Assembly (NCBI GenBank): GCA_023267775.1 | Contig: JAHFMQ010000019.1 | Location: 1-13,146, forward strand | From: Candidatus Kaiserbacteria bacterium | Lineage (GTDB): Bacteria; Patescibacteriota; Minisyncoccia; Phycocordibacterales; Phycocordibacteraceae | Direction: 5' to 3' | Length of the DNA: 13,146 nt | Shown: positions 1 to 6,159 of the stretch, one piece after another | Layout of the letters: each line of letters opens with the position of its first letter | Position numbering within the stretch: the first letter of the stretch is position 1 | Made by a program: the position numbers and the translations under genes | Notes under the pieces: model-generated | Told to the model about the DNA's origin: nothing | Seen by the model: the letters and a program-made list of their open reading frames with translations, nothing else | Database searches by the model: none

Positions 1-124
1 AAACATCGGCTCGAACCATATTTTGCGAAATCGTGAATTCGTTTTTACCCCCAAAATTGAATACAAATTAGTCGCCGAGCGAAGCGAGGCGAACCAAAAC
101 TCTTTGACTTTTCCTACGTGTGAT
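1..124. other. Intergenic sequence left of the IS element
   Basis: No coding region is supported here. The stretch contains a GC-rich imperfect hairpin around 71-93 (TCGCC and GGCGA arms around a GAGCGAAGCGA loop), and a segment at 17-28 that also occurs inverted at 12951-12962 in the repeat-rich right end. The latter match is only 12 nt and could be chance. It is the original downstream flank of the tRNA-Leu gene, separated from it by the IS insertion. Confidence 0.5.
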
Positions 125-126
125 GC

Positions 127-146
127 GTACCCCATTTAGTGGACAC
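127..146. repeat. Left terminal inverted repeat of the IS3 element
   Basis: The 20-nt sequence GTACCCCATTTAGTGGACAC pairs with its inverted partner at 1461-1480 with two mismatches. The orfB stop codon (136-138 on the minus strand) lies inside this repeat, a compact arrangement usual for IS3 elements. Confidence 0.88.
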
Positions 147-966
147 TTTGGAAACCCACTCCCACGGTCAGAAGATGTTCCCTGTATTCGACGGGCGACA
201 TCTTGTTTCGGGTCCACTGCTTTCTTTCGAAGTTATAGTATCTCATATACTCCTCGATCCTCAACCTCAGCTCTTCGAATGATGTGCACGATTGATAGTC
301 CAGCTCGTCCTTCATGTGTCCGAAGAACGATTCGATCGGCGCGTTGTCGATACAGCTCCCCTTGCCGGACATGGACTGAATCATCCCCAGTGCCTCAACC
401 GCCTCAATGTACTGCGGATTCGTGTAGTGGAATCCCTGGTCTGAATGGATCATCGCGTCTTCGCGCGCGCACGGCATGTTCCGTATCGTATCGAGCACCA
501 GATCCTCTTCAAGACCGTTAGAGAGGTTCCATGCCACCACTTCGCCGCTTGCAATGTCTTTCACGACCGATAGGTAGGCGAATTCGGCTTGGAGAAGTAT
601 ATAGGTGATATCGGTGCAGAAGACTTTGAAAGGAACGAGCTGACAGAATTCTCTTCGGAGTATGTTGGGAAATATTCTGTGCTCCAGTCTCTTTTTCATG
701 ATCATCTTGTATGGGTTCCTTCTCCTCACTTTCGCGATCAATCCGTACTTTCTCATGAGGCGCTGTATTTTCTTGTGATTCATCTCGGGAAGGCGCATTT
801 GAATGCTTCTCCAGCCGTATCTGCCTTTCCCTTGGTCGAAGACATCCTTCACCTTGAGATAGTCGCCGTGGTCTGGGTCCGGCTCGTTCGCATGCGTGAG
901 CCATTTGTAGTATCCGCTCGTCGACACTGCGGCACATCGACACAAGGTGCGAATGTCGTCACTCAA
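136..966 (-). CDS. IS3-family transposase OrfB (DDE integrase catalytic domain)
   Basis: This is the catalytic half of an IS3-family transposase, which cuts and joins the element ends. The 276-aa frame has an HTH_21-like region (about residues 35-95) followed by an rve integrase core. The catalytic triad is visible as D119 (FCTDIT), D176 (HSDQGFHY) and E212 (IDNAPIESFFGHMKDE), giving the DD(35)E spacing of the family. The only start available in this frame is TTG at 966-964, overlapping the orfA stop by 4 nt. However, the frame is open further upstream to the slippery site at 1041-1035, and the translation there (ending HEKYKLIRALSDD) looks like genuine IS3 protein. The product is therefore probably made mainly as an OrfAB fusion of about 421 aa through -1 frameshifting. 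The stop codon lies within the terminal repeat. Confidence 0.93.
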   Translation of the reverse strand: MSDDIRTLCRCAAVSTSGYYKWLTHANEPDPDHGDYLKVKDVFDQGKGRYGWRSIQMRLPEMNHKKIQRLMRKYGLIAKVRRRNPYKMIMKKRLEHRIFPNILRREFCQLVPFKVFCTDITYILLQAEFAYLSVVKDIASGEVVAWNLSNGLEEDLVLDTIRNMPCAREDAMIHSDQGFHYTNPQYIEAVEALGMIQSMSGKGSCIDNAPIESFFGHMKDELDYQSCTSFEELRLRIEEYMRYYNFERKQWTRNKMSPVEYREHLLTVGVGFQSVH

Positions 967-1400
967 CGCTCTAATGAGTTTGTATTTTTCATGCGGCCTG
1001 AGTTTGACTCCGCTCGTCTGGCCCGGAGTTTTGCTAAAAAATCGTTTTCGGCTTGCAGATATTTGACCTGGAGTTCTAACCGCTTGAGCGTGTCGGTGTC
1101 CGTATGCTTGGGACCTCTGTCGTGCGGTGTCCCTCCGCGCTTCGTGAGCCCTTCAAGCCCGCTTTTCTGTACGGCGCGCCTCCAGTCTCGGAGCGTGAGT
1201 CTGAAGTAGTGTTTTTTCCATTTTGTAATGTTAAAGCCGGATCGTCTCCAGATCTCTTTGGTGCTCACGCCCTCCGCCTGCAACTGAAGCGCACGCTGTT
1301 TGAATTCATGGGTGTAGTACACCGAGTTCTCGGTGCAATCGAACACGCACGGATTCCTCTTCAGTTCTGCGATATCATCGCTTGAAAATGTTGTTCTCAT
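963..1400 (-). CDS. IS3-family transposase OrfA (HTH and leucine zipper)
   Basis: OrfA binds the IS ends and supplies the N-terminal part of the OrfAB transposase. The 145-aa product has a helix-turn-helix region at about residues 29-90 (YTHEFKQRALQLQAEGVSTK followed by EIWRRSGF), matching the OrfA subgroup that has an extra ~28-residue N-terminal segment. A leucine-zipper/coiled coil follows at about 104-124 (LKRLELQVKYLQAENDFLAKL), used for multimerisation. The ATG at 1400 has only a weak purine-rich stretch upstream (AAAAGAAAAT). The reading frame ends in TGA 25 codons after a U_UUU_UUA slippery heptamer, where a share of ribosomes should shift into orfB. It is intact and shows no sign of decay. 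Confidence 0.9.
   Translation of the reverse strand: MRTTFSSDDIAELKRNPCVFDCTENSVYYTHEFKQRALQLQAEGVSTKEIWRRSGFNITKWKKHYFRLTLRDWRRAVQKSGLEGLTKRGGTPHDRGPKHTDTDTLKRLELQVKYLQAENDFLAKLRARRAESNSGRMKNTNSLER
1007..1041 (-). promoter_or_regulatory. Programmed -1 frameshift signal (slippery heptamer plus hairpin)
   Basis: On the minus strand the heptamer T_TTT_TTA (1041-1035) lies in the orfA frame exactly as X_XXY_YYZ. After a 5-nt spacer (GCAAA) comes a 6-bp stem ACTCCG/CGGAGT (1029-1024 with 1012-1007) and an 11-nt loop. The -1 frame is open from the heptamer into orfB without a stop. The heptamer is the same class as the HIV-1 gag-pol site, whereas most characterised IS3 elements use A-rich heptamers. 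Translation to OrfAB is inferred, not shown. Confidence 0.75.
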
Positions 1401-1460
1401 ATTTTCTTTTGTTAATCAGGTTAATGCTAACAAAAGAAAACAATGGATTCTGTGTCCCCC

Positions 1461-1480
1461 GTGTCCACTTTATGGGGTAC
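1461..1480. repeat. Right terminal inverted repeat of the IS3 element
   Basis: The inverted partner of 127-146: reverse complement GTACCCCATAAAGTGGACAC, 18 of 20 identical. The next base (A1481) gives the expected CA terminus, followed by GAT, the candidate 3-bp target duplication. Confidence 0.88.
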
Positions 1481-1490
1481 AGATCAATTG

Positions 1491-1580
1491 TGCCGAGGGT
1501 GGGAATCGAACCCACACGAAGGTTTTTAGGCCGTCTCAGGATTTTAAGTCCTGTGCGTCTACCAGTTCCGCCACCTCGGC
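1491..1580 (-). tRNA. tRNA-Leu (anticodon UAA)
   Basis: A class II tRNA with a 7-bp acceptor stem GCCGAGG/CCTCGGC, discriminator A73, a normal D-arm containing the GG pair, and an anticodon loop that reads CUUAAAA (anticodon UAA, decoding UUA and possibly UUG). It has a long variable region and a standard T-arm GTGGG-TTCGATT-CCCAC. The 3' CCA is not encoded: after A73 the sequence is CAA. It follows tRNA-Cys by 29 nt and is likely cotranscribed with it. The IS3 element begins 9 bp after its 3' end, probably displacing whatever terminator originally followed. Confidence 0.96.
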
Positions 1581-1609
1581 ATGACTTCTATTCTACATCC
1601 AAATTCGTG

Positions 1610-1681
1610 AGGCCCGGGAGGGATTCGCACCCTCGCATAACGGTTTTGCAGACCGTCGCGTTGCTTCTTCGCCACCGGGCC
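1610..1681 (-). tRNA. tRNA-Cys (anticodon GCA) with unusual D- and T-loops
   Basis: It has a 7-bp acceptor stem GGCCCGG/CCGGGCC, discriminator U73 (a cysteine identity element), anticodon stem ACGGT/ACCGT around loop CTGCAAA (anticodon GCA), and T-stem GAGGG/CCCTC. CCA is not encoded. Two positions are odd. The D-loop (AAGAAGCAA) lacks the usual G18-G19 pair, and the T-loop reads TGCGAAT with G where the nearly universal U55 should be. It starts 14 nt after the rbfA stop, so it is probably processed from the infB-rbfA transcript. Confidence 0.93.
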
Positions 1682-1695
1682 GTTTTGAGATGATA

Positions 1696-2028
1696 CTAAT
1701 TTTTTGGCGGTTCTCCTAATTGTTCCCCGTTCTCAAGAAGGAAATCAACACGCGGAAGTCGAAGCCGGGAATGATCCTTTAGATGATTGGAAAATGCTTC
1801 ACGTTGCCGCTCAAGAAATGCCAATGCCGTGCGTGCCTTCTCGATGGGGAAAATGCTCACAAAAACGAGAATACGATCGCCATGAGCCACACTTTGCGCG
1901 CGCGTGACTGTGATCAGAGAGCCCGGACCTGCTTCGCGAGTAATGAAGAGTGCCGCTTCTCTCGCGATGATTTCAGTTGCACGCCCGTCCTGTCGGCGTG
2001 GTCCTTGCTTTTTTCCATTATGGTTCAT
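1696..2028 (-). CDS. rbfA: Ribosome-binding factor A (RbfA)
   Basis: RbfA is a small KH-fold protein that binds the 30S subunit and assists 16S rRNA 5'-end maturation. The 110-aa product has the expected size. It shows the family pattern: an N-terminal helix (REAALFITREAG), a central beta strand DRILVFVSIFP, a helix rich in charged residues (ARTALAFLERQREAFSNHLK), and a C-terminal LPRVDFLLENGEQ that corresponds to the usual RVPELxFxxDxS region. The strongest support is context: its ATG overlaps the infB stop by 4 nt (ATGA), the classic infB-rbfA order. No Shine-Dalgarno is visible, so translational coupling to infB is likely. Sequence similarity alone is modest, typical of this fast-evolving family. 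Confidence 0.82.
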   Translation of the reverse strand: MNHNGKKQGPRRQDGRATEIIAREAALFITREAGPGSLITVTRAQSVAHGDRILVFVSIFPIEKARTALAFLERQREAFSNHLKDHSRLRLPRVDFLLENGEQLGEPPKN

Positions 2029-3494
2029 GATTCAGTTACGACGAAGGCGATGATTTCATCTCCGTATATTGCTTGTTCGCGCGCCTCAATTTCTGTCCCG
2101 AAATCGCCTTCAGTCTTGATCTCCTTCACGTCCGCGCGAGCTTGCTGAAGATTTTTAATACTACCGCGAGCTATCTCGACATCTTTCCGGACTAATTTCA
2201 TGCGGTCTCCGACGGTGAGAGTGTCTGAGACGTAGCGTGCGCCAAGCACTTGCTTTTTCCCGTTTGTAGAAAATGCTTTCAGAACCATCGCGCGACCAAG
2301 TTCTTTTTCAGATGCTACTACCGGTATGCGCGCCTCGAGCAACTCCTTTATTTTTGCCGAAAGTTCATAAATGATTGAGAAGGGAAGTATGTCGATTGAT
2401 TCACGACGAGCAAAATCATTCGCGACAACATCAGTTGAAACATTGAAGGCGATGACAACCCCTCCTGAAGCATGCGCAGTTTTAACATCGGATTCAGACA
2501 CGCTTCCAACACCCGAGGAAACAATGCGAATGGATGCCTTCTCATGAGTGATTTTCTTAAGCTCATGTGCGATTGCATCGACTGATCCGGCGACGTCGGC
2601 TTTTATGACGAGCGGGAGCTCAACGATACCTTCAACTGCCGCAGCCCGTTCTGGTGTCGCCACGGACATTTTTGCGTTCTTCTCTGCAAGTGACTCGGCT
2701 TCTTTCTTGTTTTTCACAATAGAGAATAGTGATCCAGCCGAAGGCAGCTTACTGAATCCAGAAATTCTTGCGGGTTCCGACGGCCCAGCTTGCTCAACAC
2801 GCGTGCCTAAGAAATTTTCTATAAACCGAATGGGAGCGTAGGCATCACCTGCGACGACAAAACCATCGAGCGTGAGGGTACCGTCTTTAATAATGAGTGT
2901 CGCAGATGCGCCGCGCTTCGAATCTTGCGTGGACTCAAGTATGAAGCCGCTCGCGCTTTCATGTGGGTCAGCAGTAAGTTCCGCAAGGTCCGCCGAAAGA
3001 AGGACTATGTCCAGTAACTCAGGAATACCTTCACCAGTTTTGGACGAGACGAGCGCGAAAGCAATGTCTCCACCCATGCCTTCGATGTAGATACTGTGTT
3101 CGGTGAGCGAGTTCTTAGCCCGGCCGACGTCCGCATTATTTTTATCTATCTTTGTGATAGCGACTATGTAAGGGATGTTCGCCTCAGTAATCGCCACAAG
3201 AGCATCAAGTGTTTGCGGCATGACTCCTTCGTCCGCCGCGACGACGAGAATGGCGATGTCCGCGGCAGCTGCGCCTCGGGTGCGAAGCGACTTAAAGGCT
3301 TCGTGGCCAGGAGTGTCGAGAAACGTGACTGGTCGTCCGTTATGCATCGCGATGTACGCGGCGACATGCTGGGTGATGCCACCCGCTTCGCCAGCTACAA
3401 TATTTGCTTTCCGGATGTAATCCAGAAGAGATGACTTTCCATGGTCTATATGGCCCATCACCGCAATGACGGGCGGTCGAGGAATCCGCGCCAT
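2025..3494 (-). CDS. infB: Translation initiation factor IF-2, minimal form without N-domains
   Basis: IF-2 is the GTPase that brings fMet-tRNA to the 30S subunit and promotes subunit joining. The protein is 489 aa, starting almost directly at the G domain (G1 GHIDHGKSS at residues 14-22; then GEAGGITQHV, DTPGHEAF, TKID and SSKTGEG). It continues through domain II (about 185-280), domain III (about 290-390, VEGIVELPLVIKADVAGSVD) and the fMet-tRNA-binding domain IV (about 400-489). The long N-terminal extension of well-studied IF-2 proteins is absent. The G4 motif is TKID rather than NKID, an accepted but less common variant. The ATG at 3494 has no Shine-Dalgarno. It is the first gene of the operon with rbfA and two tRNAs, and is insulated upstream by the terminator at 3550-3578. 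Confidence 0.95.
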   Translation of the reverse strand: MARIPRPPVIAVMGHIDHGKSSLLDYIRKANIVAGEAGGITQHVAAYIAMHNGRPVTFLDTPGHEAFKSLRTRGAAAADIAILVVAADEGVMPQTLDALVAITEANIPYIVAITKIDKNNADVGRAKNSLTEHSIYIEGMGGDIAFALVSSKTGEGIPELLDIVLLSADLAELTADPHESASGFILESTQDSKRGASATLIIKDGTLTLDGFVVAGDAYAPIRFIENFLGTRVEQAGPSEPARISGFSKLPSAGSLFSIVKNKKEAESLAEKNAKMSVATPERAAAVEGIVELPLVIKADVAGSVDAIAHELKKITHEKASIRIVSSGVGSVSESDVKTAHASGGVVIAFNVSTDVVANDFARRESIDILPFSIIYELSAKIKELLEARIPVVASEKELGRAMVLKAFSTNGKKQVLGARYVSDTLTVGDRMKLVRKDVEIARGSIKNLQQARADVKEIKTEGDFGTEIEAREQAIYGDEIIAFVVTES

Positions 3495-3549
3495 AACGGC
3501 TCTATTTCATCACAAAAATGACAAAATTACAATCCTGCAGAGGAGACAT

Positions 3550-3578
3550 AAAAACGCCTCGCCGGTAAGCGGCGAGGC
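3550..3578 (-). terminator. Rho-independent terminator of the 2'-5' RNA ligase gene
   Basis: On the minus strand an 8-bp GC-rich stem (GCCTCGCC/GGCGAGGC, 3556-3563 with 3571-3578) and a 7-nt loop is followed by G and TTTTT. It lies 16 nt after the stop of the phosphoesterase gene and before infB, so it separates the two transcripts. Confidence 0.88.
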
Positions 3579-3593
3579 ATGTGTGAACTATCG

Positions 3594-4151
3594 TTATGTT
3601 GGGATTTGGAAGGTCTCAATCCGCTTCCATGGATCCCCATTTATTTTTCGGTAGAGGGCAACCTCCTTTAGTGAAATGGTCATTGGTTCTACCTGTAGAC
3701 TTCTTATTTTTGGCCATACCTGAGGAAATATTCGATAGGTCTTCTTGGCGACAGTGACATGCAAGACCCTACCTTTCATTCGCACCGCAGGCGTATATCC
3801 ATCCAACAGAGAAAGGCGTTTTGTTAAGCCAACCCATAACTGAGCAACGTTTTGCGTTTGATGCACCGGAAGAACGATATAGTTCCTCCCGAAGGCGGTT
3901 AGTCCGTTGACTGTTATTTTTGCACCACTCACTTGCAAGACGGTATTCCGTATCAGATCATGCAAGTCGCTTTCATTAACCACTATAAGTGGCGGGTGCA
4001 AAGTGACGTGCGGGGGGAACTTTTGATGCGGCGGATCAATCCGTGTGATTGACGCTATTTCGTCCATGAACCTTTTCAATCTGTAGGCAAAGGGTTCTGG
4101 GATGAGGGAAACAATGATGTACTTCCTACAACAGTTTCCATTTTGTTTCAT
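3594..4151 (-). CDS. 2H phosphoesterase, 2'-5' RNA ligase family
   Basis: This 185-aa protein carries the two histidine motifs of the 2H phosphoesterase superfamily: HVTL at residues 48-51 (FPPHVTLHPP) and HVTV at 131-134 (VLHVTVAKK). Spacing and length fit the bacterial LigT/ThpR and YjcG-like group, whose members act on 2',3'-cyclic or 2'-5' phosphodiester RNA ends. The physiological substrate is unknown. The ATG at 4151 is supported by a strong Shine-Dalgarno, AAAGGAGGG, ending 4 nt upstream. This is the only gene in the window with such a site, which may point to separate origin. It is monocistronic, ends at its own terminator, and is divergent from the cysteine desulfurase. Confidence 0.82.
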   Translation of the reverse strand: MKQNGNCCRKYIIVSLIPEPFAYRLKRFMDEIASITRIDPPHQKFPPHVTLHPPLIVVNESDLHDLIRNTVLQVSGAKITVNGLTAFGRNYIVLPVHQTQNVAQLWVGLTKRLSLLDGYTPAVRMKGRVLHVTVAKKTYRIFPQVWPKIRSLQVEPMTISLKEVALYRKINGDPWKRIETFQIPT

Positions 4152-4230
4152 TCGCCCTCCTTTAGTTTGAGATTAGGGAAGTACGAGGTACATTTTCTCT
4201 AGTCACAATCTACCATAATGTCTCATCATG

Positions 4231-4236
4231 TAGAAT
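4231..4236 (+). promoter_or_regulatory. -10-like hexamer directly upstream of the cysteine desulfurase start
   Basis: TAGAAT lies exactly 6 nt before the ATG at 4243, so transcription would begin at or next to the start codon (leaderless mRNA). There is no Shine-Dalgarno, and no good -35 is seen 17 nt upstream (ATCTAC). Inferred from sequence only. Confidence 0.5.
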
Positions 4237-4242
4237 ACGCCT

Positions 4243-5361
4243 ATGTTTTCAAAGCGTAGGGCCTATCTAGATTACGCCGCTGGTGTGAGCGGTAATCCGT
4301 CGTCGCCCCATGAAGAGGGAAGGTCCGCTCGTAAAGTGCTCGAAGACGCACGGACGAGTATTGCACGTCTTACTGAAGTGCAGTCGGACGACGTCATATT
4401 TACGAGTGGAGCGACGGAGAGTAATGCGCTCGCTATCCTCGGCCACGTACGAGCTCTGAGAGCTGCAGGGAGGAAAGATATACATATATTGTATCTCCCG
4501 AGCGCACATGCTTCGATTGTAGAAAATGCGAAACTCCTCGCGACAGAAGGCGTTCATGTTGAAGCATTACCAGTTAGCGAATATCGAGTTGATACGAAGA
4601 TGCTGTCTAAAATGCTTCGCAACGACACAGCGCTTGTTTCGATGGACGCTGTTTGTGGCGAGACTGGCGTTATATGGAATACGCGCGAGGTGGCGCAACT
4701 CATACACGCCCAATCAGTACCGGTACTTTTACACGTCGATGCGAGTCAGGCGCCGCTTACCGAAAAAATAACACGAGCCCACTTTGACGCTGACCTCCTC
4801 ACCTTTGATTCCTCAAAGGTTTCCGAGACGCGAGGTATTGGGGTCCTTATCGCACATCGCACCATTTCAATACTTCCGTTGTACGCAGGCGGGGGACAAG
4901 AGCGGGGACTTCGTTCTGGCAGCGAGGCGCCAGCATTAGCAAAAAATTTTGCGAAAGCGCTCAGAGAAGCTGCGCTTAATCGCGAGAAGTTTCGTGCCTC
5001 CGCAGAAAAAACTCGAGCTGCCATCATAAAAATTATTTTGGCAAAAATTCCCAACGTATATATTCAAGAAGGTCGTGCTCAAGCGCCGAACATCTTAAAC
5101 TTTTCACTTCCAGGCCGGGATACTGACTATCTGGTTGCGCTTCTTGATGAAGCTGGATTCGCCATTTCTACCAAGAGTGCCTGCGAAACGGATTCTGAAG
5201 ATGGTTCGAGAGCAGTGCTCGCCCTTACGGGAGACAGCGAACGTGCTAAATCAACCCTTAGAATCTCATGGAATTCCTCCGTGCGAGAGCGTACCCTGGT
5301 CCTTTTTGCTGAAGAACTTTCACGAGCCGTCGCATTTGTTGACAACAATAATCCTAGGTAG
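4243..5361 (+). CDS. Cysteine desulfurase-like aminotransferase class V (NifS/IscS family), divergent
   Basis: A PLP enzyme expected to remove sulfur from cysteine for tRNA thiolation or Fe-S assembly. The 372-aa protein shows FTSGATESN (53-61), H89, the PLP-contacting HVDASQ (164-169), the putative PLP lysine K192 in FDSSKVSETRGIG, GGGQERGLRSGSE (216-228), and the persulfide cysteine C314 in STKSACETDS. It departs from the family in several ways. About 19 residues between YLDYAA and GNPSSPH, including the usual TTP segment, are missing. The histidine before the PLP lysine is serine, and the NNE(I/T)G motif reads CGETG. Activity is therefore plausible but not certain. It starts the 12-nt-spaced block with the pseudo-protease and clpB. 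No scaffold or thiolase partner is in the window, so no gene symbol is assigned. Confidence 0.82.
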   Translation: MFSKRRAYLDYAAGVSGNPSSPHEEGRSARKVLEDARTSIARLTEVQSDDVIFTSGATESNALAILGHVRALRAAGRKDIHILYLPSAHASIVENAKLLATEGVHVEALPVSEYRVDTKMLSKMLRNDTALVSMDAVCGETGVIWNTREVAQLIHAQSVPVLLHVDASQAPLTEKITRAHFDADLLTFDSSKVSETRGIGVLIAHRTISILPLYAGGGQERGLRSGSEAPALAKNFAKALREAALNREKFRASAEKTRAAIIKIILAKIPNVYIQEGRAQAPNILNFSLPGRDTDYLVALLDEAGFAISTKSACETDSEDGSRAVLALTGDSERAKSTLRISWNSSVRERTLVLFAEELSRAVAFVDNNNPR

Positions 5362-5373
5362 CATTATGTTGGT

Positions 5374-6147
5374 ATGAATATTGAGGAACTCTCAAAATCT
5401 CAGCTTATATTGCTCACTATTCTTGTGAATTTTGTGACATCGGTTGCAACCGGCATATTGACGGTTTCGTTGCTTGATAAAGCGCCTCCAGTTGTTACGC
5501 AAACAGTTAACCGAGTAGTTGAACACACTATTGAGACTGTGACCAAACAGGTAGCACCAGCTGCCACTGCTCTTGCACCAGCTCCTTCGAATCAAGATCT
5601 TGTGACGGCAGCCATTGGTCTCAGCGCTGTTCGGCAAGTTGCGATTTACGTTGCCGAGACAGGTACGTCGACCCCAGCGGTTTCTATTGGCACCTATCTA
5701 GCCAAATCGCGTGCCGTTGTGACGGCTGTGCAAGAGACACTTCCGAAAGAAGCGCTTATCGAGTTTTCTGACGGTTCATATAGCCCCGCGTCCCTCGCTC
5801 ATTCTGGCGACGGAATAGTGATCTATGGGTTTGCAGACAGTGCTTCGCTACCGAGAATTTCTTCACCAGTTCTGGTAAATCCAAATGATTTAAAACTAGG
5901 ACAAACTGCACTTGCTATTAGTCTTGATGGTTCGGCGACGACCGGCATTGTTGCTCGTGTAAGTTCAAAAGGAGTACACACCACATTACCGGACATTGGC
6001 GTAGGGAGTGCTGCAATTGATTTATCTGGAAACGTTATTGGCATTAGTGCTGGAGTCATTCCCGGGCTTCTCATTCCCGCAAATTGGATAACGTCGCTTC
6101 TGACCTCTACCTCGACGACTGCAACCTCAACTGCTTCGACGAAGTAA
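5374..6147 (+). CDS. Membrane-anchored HtrA/trypsin-like protein, probably inactive protease
   Basis: A 257-aa protein with one N-terminal membrane segment (about residues 11-34, LILLTILVNFVTSVATGILT), a proline/alanine-rich linker (36-75), a beta-rich domain (about 85-240) and a Ser/Thr tail (243-257). The domain resembles the HtrA/S1C fold: LKLGQTALAIS matches the lgdS-lkvGq region, and DIGVGSAAIDLSGNVIGIS matches the iqtDa-GNSGGPL-GevIGi region. The nucleophile position would be S212, but the GNSGG loop is degraded and no catalytic His appears in the VVTAVQ segment, so proteolysis is unlikely. A role as a surface-exposed binding or quality-control partner of ClpB is only a guess. It is separated by 12 nt from both neighbours. 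Function is not established. Confidence 0.6.
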   Translation: MNIEELSKSQLILLTILVNFVTSVATGILTVSLLDKAPPVVTQTVNRVVEHTIETVTKQVAPAATALAPAPSNQDLVTAAIGLSAVRQVAIYVAETGTSTPAVSIGTYLAKSRAVVTAVQETLPKEALIEFSDGSYSPASLAHSGDGIVIYGFADSASLPRISSPVLVNPNDLKLGQTALAISLDGSATTGIVARVSSKGVHTTLPDIGVGSAAIDLSGNVIGISAGVIPGLLIPANWITSLLTSTSTTATSTASTK

Positions 6148-6159
6148 TATATCTACACT

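Larger units (their letters stand above)
125..1481 (-). mobile_element. IS3-family insertion sequence, apparently complete
   Basis: A ~1.36-kb insertion sequence carrying two overlapping transposase frames on the minus strand, bounded by terminal inverted repeats at 127-146 and 1461-1480 that match at 18 of 20 positions (GTACCCCAT..AGTGGACAC). The trinucleotide GAT lies just outside both proposed ends (122-124 and 1482-1484), consistent with the 3-bp target duplications typical of IS3 elements, although the left terminal dinucleotide is not the usual TG, so the exact end is uncertain by 2-3 bp. Both frames are open, the DDE residues are present and the frameshift signal is intact, so the element looks functional. 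It lies 9 bp beyond the 3' end of a tRNA-Leu gene and is oriented so that read-through from the infB-rbfA-tRNA operon would transcribe it. Confidence 0.9.

Noticed and set aside
17..28. CATATTTTGCGA shared (inverted) with 12951-12962
   Set aside because: A 12-nt match is expected several times by chance in a 13-kb window. Noted only because both sites are intergenic.
120..1209. Plus-strand open frames opposite the transposase genes
   Set aside because: They are antisense shadows of orfA/orfB with no protein features or translation signals.
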